Part shown: one piece after another, positions 35,499 to 43,881 of the stretch | Numbering within the stretch: position 1 is the stretch's first letter | Layout of the letters: every line of letters begins with the position of its first letter | Assembly: GCA_028871455.1 (NCBI GenBank) | Contig: JAGWNF010000002.1 | Span: forward strand, 62,001-126,000 | DNA: 64,000 bases | Direction: 5' to 3' | Origin: Alphaproteobacteria bacterium | GTDB taxonomy: Bacteria > Pseudomonadota > Alphaproteobacteria > ATCC43930 > CGMCC-115725 | Notes under the pieces: model-generated | The model's database searches: none | What the model saw: only the letters and a program-made list of their open reading frames with translations | What the model was told of the DNA's origin: nothing | Program-made: the position numbers and the translations under genes

Positions 35499-37863
35499 GC
35501 GGCGTCTCGCGCTCGGCGTCTGGCTGCTGGTGATCGCACTGTGCGTCGCGGTCATCGCGCGCACGCGCCTCCAGACCGACATGACGGCGTTCCTGCCGCG
35601 CTCGGCATCCATGGCGCAGCAGGTCCTGACCGAACAGGTGCGCAACGGGGTCGCCTCGCGTCTCATTCTGCTTGGTATCGAGGGTGCGAAGCCGGCGACG
35701 CTCGCGGCATTGAGCAAGTCGCTGGCGGCACGCCTGCGCCACGACACCGCCTTCGCCGATGTCGCCAACGGCGATGACGCGTCGCTGGCGGGCGCGCGGG
35801 AGTTTTTCTGGCGAAACCGCTATCTGCTGAGCCCCGGCGTCGCCGCCGACCGCTTCACCGTCGCCGGACTGCACGCGGCGCTCGAGGGCGATCTCGGCCT
35901 GCTCGGCTCCGATATGGGCGCGCTGATCAAGGACAGCCTGCCGCACGATCCGACCGGCGAGTTGTTGACCCTGTTGCGGCCGCTGGCGGGCATGAAGCGG
36001 CCGCACAACCGCGACGGCGTCTGGTTGTCGCCGGACGAGAACCGCGCGCTGTTGCTGGTGCATGCGCGCGCTGCGGGCTTCGACATCGATGCTCAACAGG
36101 CGGCCCTCGCGTTGATCGACGCCGATTTCCAGGCCAGCCGTCAGGCGGTTGCCGGCGCCGCCCCGGCGCGCCTGGTCGAAAGCGGTCCCGGCGTCTTCGC
36201 GGTCCAGACGCGCGCCACCATGAAGCGCGACGCGAGCCGTTTCTCGCTGCTCGCCACCGCGGTTGCCGCCGGCCTGCTGGTTTATGCCTACCGCTCGGCG
36301 CGGGTGCTGCTGCTCGGACTGCTGCCGGTGGCGACCGGCGCGCTCGCCGCGCTCGCCGCGGTGTCGCTCGGCTTCGGCTTCGTCCATGGCATCACGCTCG
36401 GCTTCGGCGTAACGCTGATCGGCGAGTCGGTCGACTACGCCATCTACCTGTTCACCCAGACGGCGCGCGGCGATTCGGCCGCCGCGACGCTCGCGCGCAT
36501 CTGGCCGACGCTGCGTCTCGGCGCGTTGACCTCGATCGTCGGCTTCAGCGCCATGCTGTTCTCGGGCTTCGTCGGTTTCGCGCAACTCGGCCTGTTCTCG
36601 ATCATCGGCCTGATCGCCGCTGCCGCCGTCACGCGTTTCGTCCTGCCGAGCCTGGTGCCCGCCGAGTTCTTTGCTGCCGGCGCCGGCGCCCTGGCGGTGC
36701 CGCTGCTCGGTGTCATCCGTCACCGCCGCTGGCTGCGGCCGGCGGTCGCTGTCCTGGCGATGGCCGGTGCCATGGCGCTGGCGGCGCATCGCGGCAACTT
36801 CTGGGACGAGGATCTGACCAAGCTCAGTCCGATTCCGGCGGCGGAGCAGACGCTCGATCGCCAGCTGCGCCACGACCTTGGCGTTCCCGACCTGCGCTAT
36901 TTCGTCGTGTTCCGGAATGCCGACGAACAGCAGGCGCTTGCCGAAAGCGAGGCGGTGTCGGCGATCCTCGAACCGCTGGTGGCGAGGCATGCGCTCGGCG
37001 GCTTCGACGTGCCGAGCCGACTTCTGCCCAGCGACCAGACGCAGCGGCAGCGGCAAGCGGCCCTGCCGGACGCGGATACGCTGCGCGCGCGCTTTGACCA
37101 GGCGCTTGCCGGCCTGCCATTCCGGCCGGATACCTTCGCCCCGTTCTTCGCCGACGTCGCCGCCGCCAAGCACGCGCCGCTCCTGACCCGCGCCGATCTG
37201 CCGCCGGCGCTCCGCCTTCAGCTCGACTCGCTGCTCTTCAAGCGCAACAACGCCTGGAACGTCGTCGTGCCGCTACGTGACGTCACCGACCCCGGTCGCG
37301 TCGACGCCGCCGTGATCGCCTCCGGCCAACCCGACGTCGCCTTCGTCGATCTCGACCGCGAATCCGACCGGTTACTTCACACCTATCAGCACGAGGCGAC
37401 GATGTTGGCGTCGATCGGGAGTATCGCGATCGTCATCCTCCTGCTCTTCGGCCTCCGTTCGCCCCGGCGGGTCGCCGCCGTGGTCGCGCCGCTGGCGGCG
37501 GCGGTGATCGTGACCGCGGCGCTGCTCACGCTCGGCGGCGGCAAGCTGTCGATCTTCATGGTCGTCGGCTTCCTGCTCATCGTCGCCGTCGGTTCCAACT
37601 ACTGCCTGTTCTTCGAGCGCCAGTACGGCGAGTCCGAGACCCAAAGCCGCTCGGTTGCCTCAATCGTGTTGGCCAATCTCTGCACGGTTTCGGCCTATGG
37701 CCTGATGTCGCTGTCGGGCATTCCGGTGCTCCACGACATCGGCATGACGGTCGCGATCGGGACGTTCCTGAGCCTGTTCTTCGCCGCTGCCGTGAGCACG
37801 CGCGGCCTGGCCAACCATCCAGCGGCCGCGGAAAGCATCCGGCACCCTGCGGAGTCGCCGTGA
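35488..37863 (+). CDS. MMPL/RND-superfamily exporter
   Basis: A 791-residue inner-membrane protein with the two-fold MMPL layout: TM1 (RRLALGVWLLVIALCVAVIA), a periplasmic loop (about 35-250), a TM bundle (with GFGVTLIGESVDYAIYLFTQ), a second large loop, and a second TM bundle (FMVVGFLLIVAVGSNYCLFF). The pair of GxSxDY/GSNYC-like motifs is where the family's Asp-Tyr pairs sit; the second lacks Asp. It probably exports or flips the polyene lipid, working with the LolA-like protein encoded just before. Confidence 0.92.
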   Translation: MPARRRLALGVWLLVIALCVAVIARTRLQTDMTAFLPRSASMAQQVLTEQVRNGVASRLILLGIEGAKPATLAALSKSLAARLRHDTAFADVANGDDASLAGAREFFWRNRYLLSPGVAADRFTVAGLHAALEGDLGLLGSDMGALIKDSLPHDPTGELLTLLRPLAGMKRPHNRDGVWLSPDENRALLLVHARAAGFDIDAQQAALALIDADFQASRQAVAGAAPARLVESGPGVFAVQTRATMKRDASRFSLLATAVAAGLLVYAYRSARVLLLGLLPVATGALAALAAVSLGFGFVHGITLGFGVTLIGESVDYAIYLFTQTARGDSAAATLARIWPTLRLGALTSIVGFSAMLFSGFVGFAQLGLFSIIGLIAAAAVTRFVLPSLVPAEFFAAGAGALAVPLLGVIRHRRWLRPAVAVLAMAGAMALAAHRGNFWDEDLTKLSPIPAAEQTLDRQLRHDLGVPDLRYFVVFRNADEQQALAESEAVSAILEPLVARHALGGFDVPSRLLPSDQTQRQRQAALPDADTLRARFDQALAGLPFRPDTFAPFFADVAAAKHAPLLTRADLPPALRLQLDSLLFKRNNAWNVVVPLRDVTDPGRVDAAVIASGQPDVAFVDLDRESDRLLHTYQHEATMLASIGSIAIVILLLFGLRSPRRVAAVVAPLAAAVIVTAALLTLGGGKLSIFMVVGFLLIVAVGSNYCLFFERQYGESETQSRSVASIVLANLCTVSAYGLMSLSGIPVLHDIGMTVAIGTFLSLFFAAAVSTRGLANHPAAAESIRHPAESP

Positions 37864-38540
37864 TCACCTGTCTTCACTATCGTGCGCCGATCGAATCGCG
37901 CGAGCGCGTGCTCCTCGTCATGCTGCCAGGCGTCGGCATCGCGGCCGATGACTTCGCCGAGCACGGCCTGGTCGCGTCGCTGCACGGCCGCGAACTCGCT
38001 GTCGACGTCGCCGCCGCCCGGCCGGCGCTCGATCTCTATCTCGACGGCACCGTCGCTGCAGAGCTTCATCGCGCCGTCGTCGCACCGGCGCAAGCGGCCG
38101 GCTACGCGCGCATCTGGTTTCTCGGCATTTCGCTCGGGGGCATGGGCGCGTTGCTTTATGCGAGCGCGAACGCTGCGCCCGTCGAAGGCGTGATGCTATT
38201 GGCGCCGTTCCTCGGCACGCAAGGCACCGTCGCCGAGGTGGCTGCGGCGGGCGGCCTCGCGGCCTGGTCGCCGGAGGGCTCGGCCGCGACCGATGCCGAG
38301 CAGCGGATGCTGCGATGGTTGAAAAATTTTGTGACCACACCGCCCATGGCGCCGGCGATTTACCTCGGCTATGGCCGCGATGACCGCTTCGCCCGTGGCC
38401 ACACGCTGCTGGCCGACCGGCTGCCACGCGATCGCATCGTCACCGTCGCCGGCGGCCACGACTGGGAGACCTGGGCGACGCTCTGGCGGGCCTTGCTCGA
38501 CGTCGAACCCTTCGCCAAACACAGCCATACTTGCGCGTGA
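37860..38540 (+). CDS. Alpha/beta hydrolase in the polyene cluster
   Basis: A 226-residue hydrolase starting at GTG 37860, overlapping the exporter stop by 4 bases. The nucleophile is Ser91 (WFLGISLGGMGALLY), with an acid in YGRDDRFARGH and the His in VAGGHDWETW. It may be a thioesterase or esterase that frees or transfers the acyl chain. I do not recall this gene in standard aryl polyene clusters, so its substrate is open. No signal peptide is seen. Confidence 0.85.
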   Translation: MITCLHYRAPIESRERVLLVMLPGVGIAADDFAEHGLVASLHGRELAVDVAAARPALDLYLDGTVAAELHRAVVAPAQAAGYARIWFLGISLGGMGALLYASANAAPVEGVMLLAPFLGTQGTVAEVAAAGGLAAWSPEGSAATDAEQRMLRWLKNFVTTPPMAPAIYLGYGRDDRFARGHTLLADRLPRDRIVTVAGGHDWETWATLWRALLDVEPFAKHSHTCA

Positions 38541-38625
38541 GAGCCAGGCAAGCGAACTGGACGCACCGGTGGAAAAAGCCAATACTCTCGTCGTGCTAGA
38601 AAATAAAATACGGGGGGCGGAAGGG

Positions 38626-39891
38626 ATGGGTCGCGACCGCCGGGGGCCGGCGCTTGGCGGCCCCGCCGGCATCGACGCTTTCGCGACGACGGCCGCGGTG
38701 GACAATGCTTTTGCGGACCGGTTTCATCCCTATTACGCCGAGCTCTGCGCGCTCTCCGAGATCCGCAAGAAGCCGGGCTTCGGCGCCGAATTCCGCAGCG
38801 GCAGCGGCGGCCACTCCGTGCTTTATCTTGGTGGCGTCTGCCGCGACCGGCACGCCGGCTATCCGACGCTGAAGCTGTGCGATCCGGAAATGCCGGCGAC
38901 GGATTGCGGCGTCGGCATCAGCGTCAATTCGCACTATCGGAACGCCAATTGGGTCGCAGTCGAGGGCCGGGATTTCGTCTTCCGCGGGCTGCTCGCGTCC
39001 GATGAGCCTCTGACCCGCGCGGCTTACGAGGCGACCCAACGCCACGCCAAGGAGACCGGCGTGCTCGACGGCGTCGAGTTCCACGAGGCACTGTTCCGCG
39101 ATAAGCCCGCCGGCATGTCGAAGCGCGACTACATGTACGACATCTCGGTGGCGACTGATTACGCCATCCGCTTCGGCCGCGACGTCTACCGTGCGCGCGT
39201 GCCGCTGGACCGGGCACGGATGGCGTTGGTGGTAGATTTCCTCAACGGCCTGAACGTGCCCTATCGCGCTGGCGCGAAGGAGTACCGCTGGCGCCTTTTC
39301 AACGACAATTGCTCGCATGTGGTTCACAACGCACTGGCGGCGGCCGGCGTGTGGCGGCCGTGGCCGATCGGCCGGTTTTTCGCCATCGCGGCATTCAATT
39401 TCCCCGTGCCGAAGAACGAGTTCGTCGATCTCGTGCTGCGGATGAACGATCTGCCGATCGAGGATCCCGAGCTGCTCTACGGCGATGCTGTGGCGCGGCG
39501 GCTGCTGATCGAGCACGAGACGCTGCCGGCGGGACCCGGCGCGCTGGTGCAGGCCGAGCGCGCGGTGCGCGACAATGCGGTTTACGACACCGCCAAGCTG
39601 CGCCTGATTTTCTACGACTATCACTTGCGCGGAAAATATCACCGGCGCTTCACGAGGATCTTCAGTGATCCCCGCTATTTCGATCTGAGCGCCAATCTGC
39701 GGCACTTCCAGACGCGCTGTGCCGCGGCGCGTCAGAATCGCCGCGCGACACGGCCGGACGCGAACGAGACCGAGCGCGCCCGCTTTTTTGCGAGTTACGA
39801 CCGCGCCGTTGCGCGGGTCGCCGCCGAGGTTGAATGCCACCTCGCCGCGCTGTGTGCACCCGCCGGCGCGCGGGCGGAAGCGGTCGCATGA
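38626..39891 (+). CDS. Probable permuted NlpC/P60 (papain-fold) domain protein
   Basis: A 421-residue protein I do not firmly recognise. It has a GSGGHSVLYLGGVCRD segment (His63) followed later by RLFNDNCSHVVHNALAAAG (Cys229). His before Cys, with DNCSHVVHNAL, is the order in circularly permuted NlpC/P60 or LRAT-like cysteine enzymes, which act as peptidases, amidases or acyltransferases. The C-terminal 170 residues are helical and charged. ATG 38626 follows GGCGGAAGGG; an earlier GTG in frame is possible. It overlaps the ketosynthase start (ATGA), so it belongs to the operon. Confidence 0.6.
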   Translation: MGRDRRGPALGGPAGIDAFATTAAVDNAFADRFHPYYAELCALSEIRKKPGFGAEFRSGSGGHSVLYLGGVCRDRHAGYPTLKLCDPEMPATDCGVGISVNSHYRNANWVAVEGRDFVFRGLLASDEPLTRAAYEATQRHAKETGVLDGVEFHEALFRDKPAGMSKRDYMYDISVATDYAIRFGRDVYRARVPLDRARMALVVDFLNGLNVPYRAGAKEYRWRLFNDNCSHVVHNALAAAGVWRPWPIGRFFAIAAFNFPVPKNEFVDLVLRMNDLPIEDPELLYGDAVARRLLIEHETLPAGPGALVQAERAVRDNAVYDTAKLRLIFYDYHLRGKYHRRFTRIFSDPRYFDLSANLRHFQTRCAAARQNRRATRPDANETERARFFASYDRAVARVAAEVECHLAALCAPAGARAEAVA

Positions 39892-41108
39892 GCGGAATGG
39901 ATCGAGAGCCCGCGATGCCGCCGCTCGCGGTGCGCGATTTCACCGTTGTCACCAGTCTCGGTGCCGGACGCGCGGCTACGGCGGCAGCGTTGCGCGAGGG
40001 ACGCAGCGGCCTGCAACCCTGCGCCTTCGATGCGGTGCCGTTTGCGACCTATGTCGGCGAAATCGCCGGCCTCGACACGGTGCCGCTTGAACACGGCCTC
40101 GCGCAGTTCGACTGCCGCCTCAACCGTCTGGCGGCGCTGACGCTCAGGCAGGACGGCTTCGCCGACTCCATCGCCGTGGCGCGGGATCGTTACGGCGCCG
40201 AGCGGATCGGCGTCTTCCTCGGCACCAGCACGTCGGGCCTGCTGCAGACCGAATTGGCCTACCGCCGTCGCGAAGCACAGACCGGGGCGTTGCCGGCCGA
40301 TTTCGACTACGCGCGGACGCACAATACGTATTCGCTCGCGAGCTTCGTCCGCATGGCGCTGCGCCTCGCCGGCCCGGCCTTTGTCGTCTCGACCGCCTGC
40401 GCCGCGACCGCCAAGGTCTTCGGCAGCGCCGCGCGCATGATCGCCGCCGGCCTGTGCGACGCCGCCGTCGTCGGCGGCGCCGACACGCTGTGCGCAACGA
40501 CGCTCTATGGCTTCCATTCTCTCGGCGTGATGTCGGACGAGCCGTGCCGGCCGTTCGATGCCGAGCGGCGCGGCATTTCGATTGGCGAAGCGGGCGGTTT
40601 CGCCCTGCTTGAACGGTCGACCGATCGGATCGACAAGGATACAGTGTTCCTGCTGGGCGTCGGCGAGAGCACCGATGCCTACCATATGTCGTCACCGCAC
40701 CCGGAAGGCACCGGCGCGCGGCTGGCGATGGAGCGGGCGCTTTCCGCCGCCGGCGTCGATCCCAGCGAGATCGATTACGTCAACCTTCACGGCACGGCGA
40801 CATCGGTCGGCGATGCCGCCGAAGACCGCGCGGTCGCGGACGTGATCGGCACGACGACGCCATGCAATTCGACCAAGGGCTTCGCCGGCCACACACTCGG
40901 CGCCTCGGGCGTGATCGAGGCGGCGTTCTGCGCGCTGGGCATCCTGGACGGCTTCATCCCTGGAAGCCCGCACACGCGCACGGTCGATCCGACGTTCCGC
41001 AGCGGCTATCGGCGCGACGGCGGCCCGGCGCGCGTCGATCGTGTGCTCAGCAATTCCTTCGGTTTCGGCGGCGCCAATTGCAGCGTCGTACTGGGACGGG
41101 CGGCATGA
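39888..41108 (+). CDS. Beta-ketoacyl-ACP synthase (KAS II-like)
   Basis: A 406-residue condensing enzyme with the full Cys-His-His triad: Cys171 (VVSTACAATAKVFGSA), His301 (YVNLHGTATSVGDA) and His335 (STKGFAGHTLGASG). It extends the polyene chain by decarboxylative condensation. ATG 39888 is used because of the ATGA overlap with the previous gene. The product of the next gene, a shorter KS-like protein, is its likely heterodimer partner. Confidence 0.95.
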   Translation: MSGMDREPAMPPLAVRDFTVVTSLGAGRAATAAALREGRSGLQPCAFDAVPFATYVGEIAGLDTVPLEHGLAQFDCRLNRLAALTLRQDGFADSIAVARDRYGAERIGVFLGTSTSGLLQTELAYRRREAQTGALPADFDYARTHNTYSLASFVRMALRLAGPAFVVSTACAATAKVFGSAARMIAAGLCDAAVVGGADTLCATTLYGFHSLGVMSDEPCRPFDAERRGISIGEAGGFALLERSTDRIDKDTVFLLGVGESTDAYHMSSPHPEGTGARLAMERALSAAGVDPSEIDYVNLHGTATSVGDAAEDRAVADVIGTTTPCNSTKGFAGHTLGASGVIEAAFCALGILDGFIPGSPHTRTVDPTFRSGYRRDGGPARVDRVLSNSFGFGGANCSVVLGRAA

Positions 41109-41947
41109 TCCGGGTCTATATCGAAGGCGTCGGTCTGCGCGGTCCCGGCCTCGACGGCTGGGCGGCGAGCCTGCCGGTGTTGAGCGGCGCGGTGGCCCAC
41201 GTTCCGGCGCCGGTCAGCGTGCCGCCGAGTGCGCTGTTGCCGCCGAACGAGCGCCGCCGTGCCGTGCAGACCGTGCGGCTCACGCTAGCAGTCGGCGCCG
41301 AGGCCTTCGCTGCGGCCGGCCGCGATGCCGGCGAGACGGCGACGATTTTCACCTCGTCCGGCGGCGACGGCGACACCATCCACGAGATTCTGAATGTGCT
41401 CGCCTCGTCCAATCGCGAACTGTCGCCGACACGCTTCCACAACTCGGTGCACAACACACCCGCCGGCTATTGGGGTATCGCCACGGAATCGCGCGCGCCG
41501 TCGAGCACTCTCTGCTGCCACGACGACAGCTTCGCCGCCGGTCTGCTCGAAGCCGCGGCGCAGGCCACGGCGGAACGCCGCGCCGTGACGTTGATCGCCT
41601 ACGACGTGCAGTATCCCGAGCCGCTCAGCTTGGTGCGACCGATCGGCGCTCCTTTCGGCGTCGCGCTGGTGCTGACGCCGGTACCGACCGCGGCGGCGCG
41701 CGCCGCCGTCACCCTGACGCTGCGGCCTAAATGCGGTGTCGCGTCGGCCGTCGCCAGCCCCACGCTCGAAGCCCTGCGCCGCACCACGCCTGCGGCCCGC
41801 AGCCTGCCGCTGCTGGCGGCGCTGGCGCGGGGCGTGGCGGCGGCGGTGACGCTCGATTATCTCGGGAACCTGGAGCTCGCGCTCGACGTGACGCCGCAGC
41901 TCGACGTCGGCGCCGGCGTCGGGCATTCCGAGCCAGTGGCCGGATGA
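41105..41947 (+). CDS. Short ketosynthase-like partner (chain-length-factor type)
   Basis: A 280-residue protein corresponding to the N-terminal half of a ketosynthase (TIFTSSGGDGDTIHEILNVL, SVHNTPAGYWGIA, APSSTLCCHDDSFAAGLLEA). At the nucleophile position it has Cys-Cys (137-138), but the C-terminal half with both histidines is missing. Such proteins in aryl polyene clusters pair with the full KS, much like chain-length factors in type II PKS. Overlaps both neighbours by 4 bases. Confidence 0.85.
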   Translation: MIRVYIEGVGLRGPGLDGWAASLPVLSGAVAHVPAPVSVPPSALLPPNERRRAVQTVRLTLAVGAEAFAAAGRDAGETATIFTSSGGDGDTIHEILNVLASSNRELSPTRFHNSVHNTPAGYWGIATESRAPSSTLCCHDDSFAAGLLEAAAQATAERRAVTLIAYDVQYPEPLSLVRPIGAPFGVALVLTPVPTAAARAAVTLTLRPKCGVASAVASPTLEALRRTTPAARSLPLLAALARGVAAAVTLDYLGNLELALDVTPQLDVGAGVGHSEPVAG

Positions 41948-42387
41948 CGCCGATCGATCGGGCGCGGATCGCGACGCTTATTCCGCACGCCGGCACGATG
42001 TGCCTGCTCGATTGTGTGCTGCGCTGGGACGCCAATTCGGTGCGTTGCCTTTCGCGCTGCCACGTCCGCGACGACAATCCGCTGCGCCGGCCGAATGGCA
42101 TCTTGGGCATGGCATGCGGCGTCGAAATCGCGGCTCAGGCGATGGCGGTGCATGGCCGGCTGGTCGCCGACCATGCCGCCCCTACGACCAACGGCTATCT
42201 CGCGAGCTTGCGCGACGTGCATCTTCGACGGGCGCGGCTCGATGACGTCGCCGACGATCTCGTCGTCGACGCGGAGCGACTGATGGGCGACGCGCATTCC
42301 GCCGTCTACCGCTTCACGCTCGGCGGCGGCGGCATCGAGTTGCTGAGCGGTCGCGCCACGGTGCTGCTCGGCGCCGTCCCGGAATGA
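41944..42387 (+). CDS. Hotdog 3-hydroxyacyl-ACP dehydratase (aryl-polyene type)
   Basis: A 147-residue dehydratase-like protein with IPHAGTMCLLDCVLRWD at the N-terminus, GILGMACGVEIAAQAMAVHG in the central helix and a strand-rich end. The layout IPH.G.M.LLD is that of the ApeP-type dehydratases of aryl polyene clusters. It would remove water from 3-hydroxyacyl-ACP to build the conjugated double bonds. In the overlapping chain between the short KS and the ketoreductase. Confidence 0.9.
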   Translation: MTPIDRARIATLIPHAGTMCLLDCVLRWDANSVRCLSRCHVRDDNPLRRPNGILGMACGVEIAAQAMAVHGRLVADHAAPTTNGYLASLRDVHLRRARLDDVADDLVVDAERLMGDAHSAVYRFTLGGGGIELLSGRATVLLGAVPE

Positions 42388-43103
42388 TCCGCGCGCTGGT
42401 CACCGGCGGCAGTGGCACCATCGGCGCGGCCATCGCGCGCAGCCTCGCCGCCGCGGGACACCACGTCTATGTCCATGCCCACGGCCAGGTGGCGCGCGCC
42501 GAGAGCGTAGTCCAGGCGATCGCGGCGGCGGGTGGTTCGGCAGCGGCCGTCCGCTTCGATGTCACCGACGCGGCGGCGACGCGCTACGCGCTCGAGGGCC
42601 TGCTCGAAGCGGGCGCGGTGCAGATCCTGGTCAACAACGCGGGTATTCACGACGACGCGGTCATGCCGGGGATGAGCGCCGAACAGTGGTCGCGCGTCAT
42701 CGACGTGTCGCTCAACGGCTTCTTCAACGTGACCCAGCCGCTCTTGCTGCCGATGATCCGGACGCGGTGGGGCCGGATCGTCAACATCTCGTCCGTCGCG
42801 GCGATTGCCGGCAATCGCGGCCAGACCAACTACGCCGCGGCCAAGGCGGGCTTGCATGGGGCGGCGCGTTCGCTGGCGCTGGAGCTCGGCAGCCGCGGCG
42901 TCACGGTCAATACGGTGGCACCGGGAATTATCGAATCGCCGGCAATCCAGGACGCCTTTCCGCCCGACGTGATCGAACGGCTGGTGCCGATGAAGCGCGC
43001 CGGCCGGCCCGAGGAAGTCGCCGAGCTGGTGAGCTTCCTCGCCTCCGAGCGCGCCGGTTATATTTCGGGCCAGCTCATCTCGATCAACGGCGGGATGATC
43101 TGA
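42384..43103 (+). CDS. 3-ketoacyl-ACP reductase (FabG-like SDR)
   Basis: A 239-residue short-chain dehydrogenase. The cofactor loop is VTGGSGTIGAAIARSLA, with NNAG, catalytic Ser in IVNISSVAAIAGN, and Tyr/Lys in QTNYAAAKAGLHG. The C-terminal end FLASERAGYISGQLISINGG is FabG-like. It reduces the 3-ketoacyl-ACP made by the ketosynthase. Last plus-strand gene of the cluster core; its 3' end overlaps the oppositely oriented glycosyltransferase gene by 20 bases. Confidence 0.94.
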   Translation: MIRALVTGGSGTIGAAIARSLAAAGHHVYVHAHGQVARAESVVQAIAAAGGSAAAVRFDVTDAAATRYALEGLLEAGAVQILVNNAGIHDDAVMPGMSAEQWSRVIDVSLNGFFNVTQPLLLPMIRTRWGRIVNISSVAAIAGNRGQTNYAAAKAGLHGAARSLALELGSRGVTVNTVAPGIIESPAIQDAFPPDVIERLVPMKRAGRPEEVAELVSFLASERAGYISGQLISINGGMI

Positions 43104-43881
43104 TCCGGCGGCCTAGGAGCCTCGGCAGCCGCCGCATGAATCCGGCCATCAGCCGCGCGTGCATGGCGGTCAGGAGCAGGTTGTCGCGCACGTAGCGGAA
43201 ATGCGACACGCCGCCTTCCTCAGCGCGGAAATAGAGGACGGGCGTCGGCCGATTGATGGCCGGCACGCCGGACCAGGACAGCCGGACGGCGGCCTCGACG
43301 TCGAAGTCGAAGCCGCGCATCCAGCGACTAGAGTCCATGATCGCCAGCAACGGCGCCACTGGATAGACGCGGAAGCCGAACAGCGAATCACCGATCGCGC
43401 CCAGCGTTTCGAGGTTCGCCCAGGCGTTCGAGATCCGCCTGCCGATGACGCGCAGCCGCGGCGCGTTCGGATCGAAAACCGGCACGCCGAGGATCATCGC
43501 GTCAGGATGGGCGCGCGACTGCGCCATGAATTCGGAAATCGACGATGCCGGGTGTTGACCGTCGGCGTCCATGACCAGTACGTGGCTGAAGCCCCGGGCG
43601 GCGGCCTCGCGCAATCCGTCAAGCACCGCCGCGCCCTTGCCGCCGTTGCGGTCGCGCCGCAGCACCCGGACGCCAGCGTCCTCCCGGCGGCGCGCCGCCA
43701 GCGCTTCGCCGCCGCCGTCGGTGCTGCCGTCGATCACCACCCAGACCGGCAACCAGTGACGACATGCTTCGGCAACCGTGGTGAGCAGCCGGCTGCCGGT
43801 ATTGTAGCTGGGGATGAGAACGAGGTGGCTGGTCGACGGGCGGTCCGCTGCGCTCGCGCCGTCGGGCACGCTAGCCGGCAA
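43084..43881 (-). CDS. GT2-family glycosyltransferase
   Basis: A 265-residue GT-A fold enzyme: HLVLIPSYNTGSRLLTTVAE, VVIDGSTDGGGEALA, and the DxD region LVMDADGQHPASSIS. No strong C-terminal membrane helix. Such enzymes in aryl polyene clusters probably sugar-modify the product or its lipid anchor. The start is TTG 43881 or GTG 43869; the latter leaves one base between it and the halogenase-like gene, with which it forms a minus-strand pair. Confidence 0.9.
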   Translation of the reverse strand: MPASVPDGASAADRPSTSHLVLIPSYNTGSRLLTTVAEACRHWLPVWVVIDGSTDGGGEALAARRREDAGVRVLRRDRNGGKGAAVLDGLREAAARGFSHVLVMDADGQHPASSISEFMAQSRAHPDAMILGVPVFDPNAPRLRVIGRRISNAWANLETLGAIGDSLFGFRVYPVAPLLAIMDSSRWMRGFDFDVEAAVRLSWSGVPAINRPTPVLYFRAEEGGVSHFRYVRDNLLLTAMHARLMAGFMRRLPRLLGRRIRSSRR

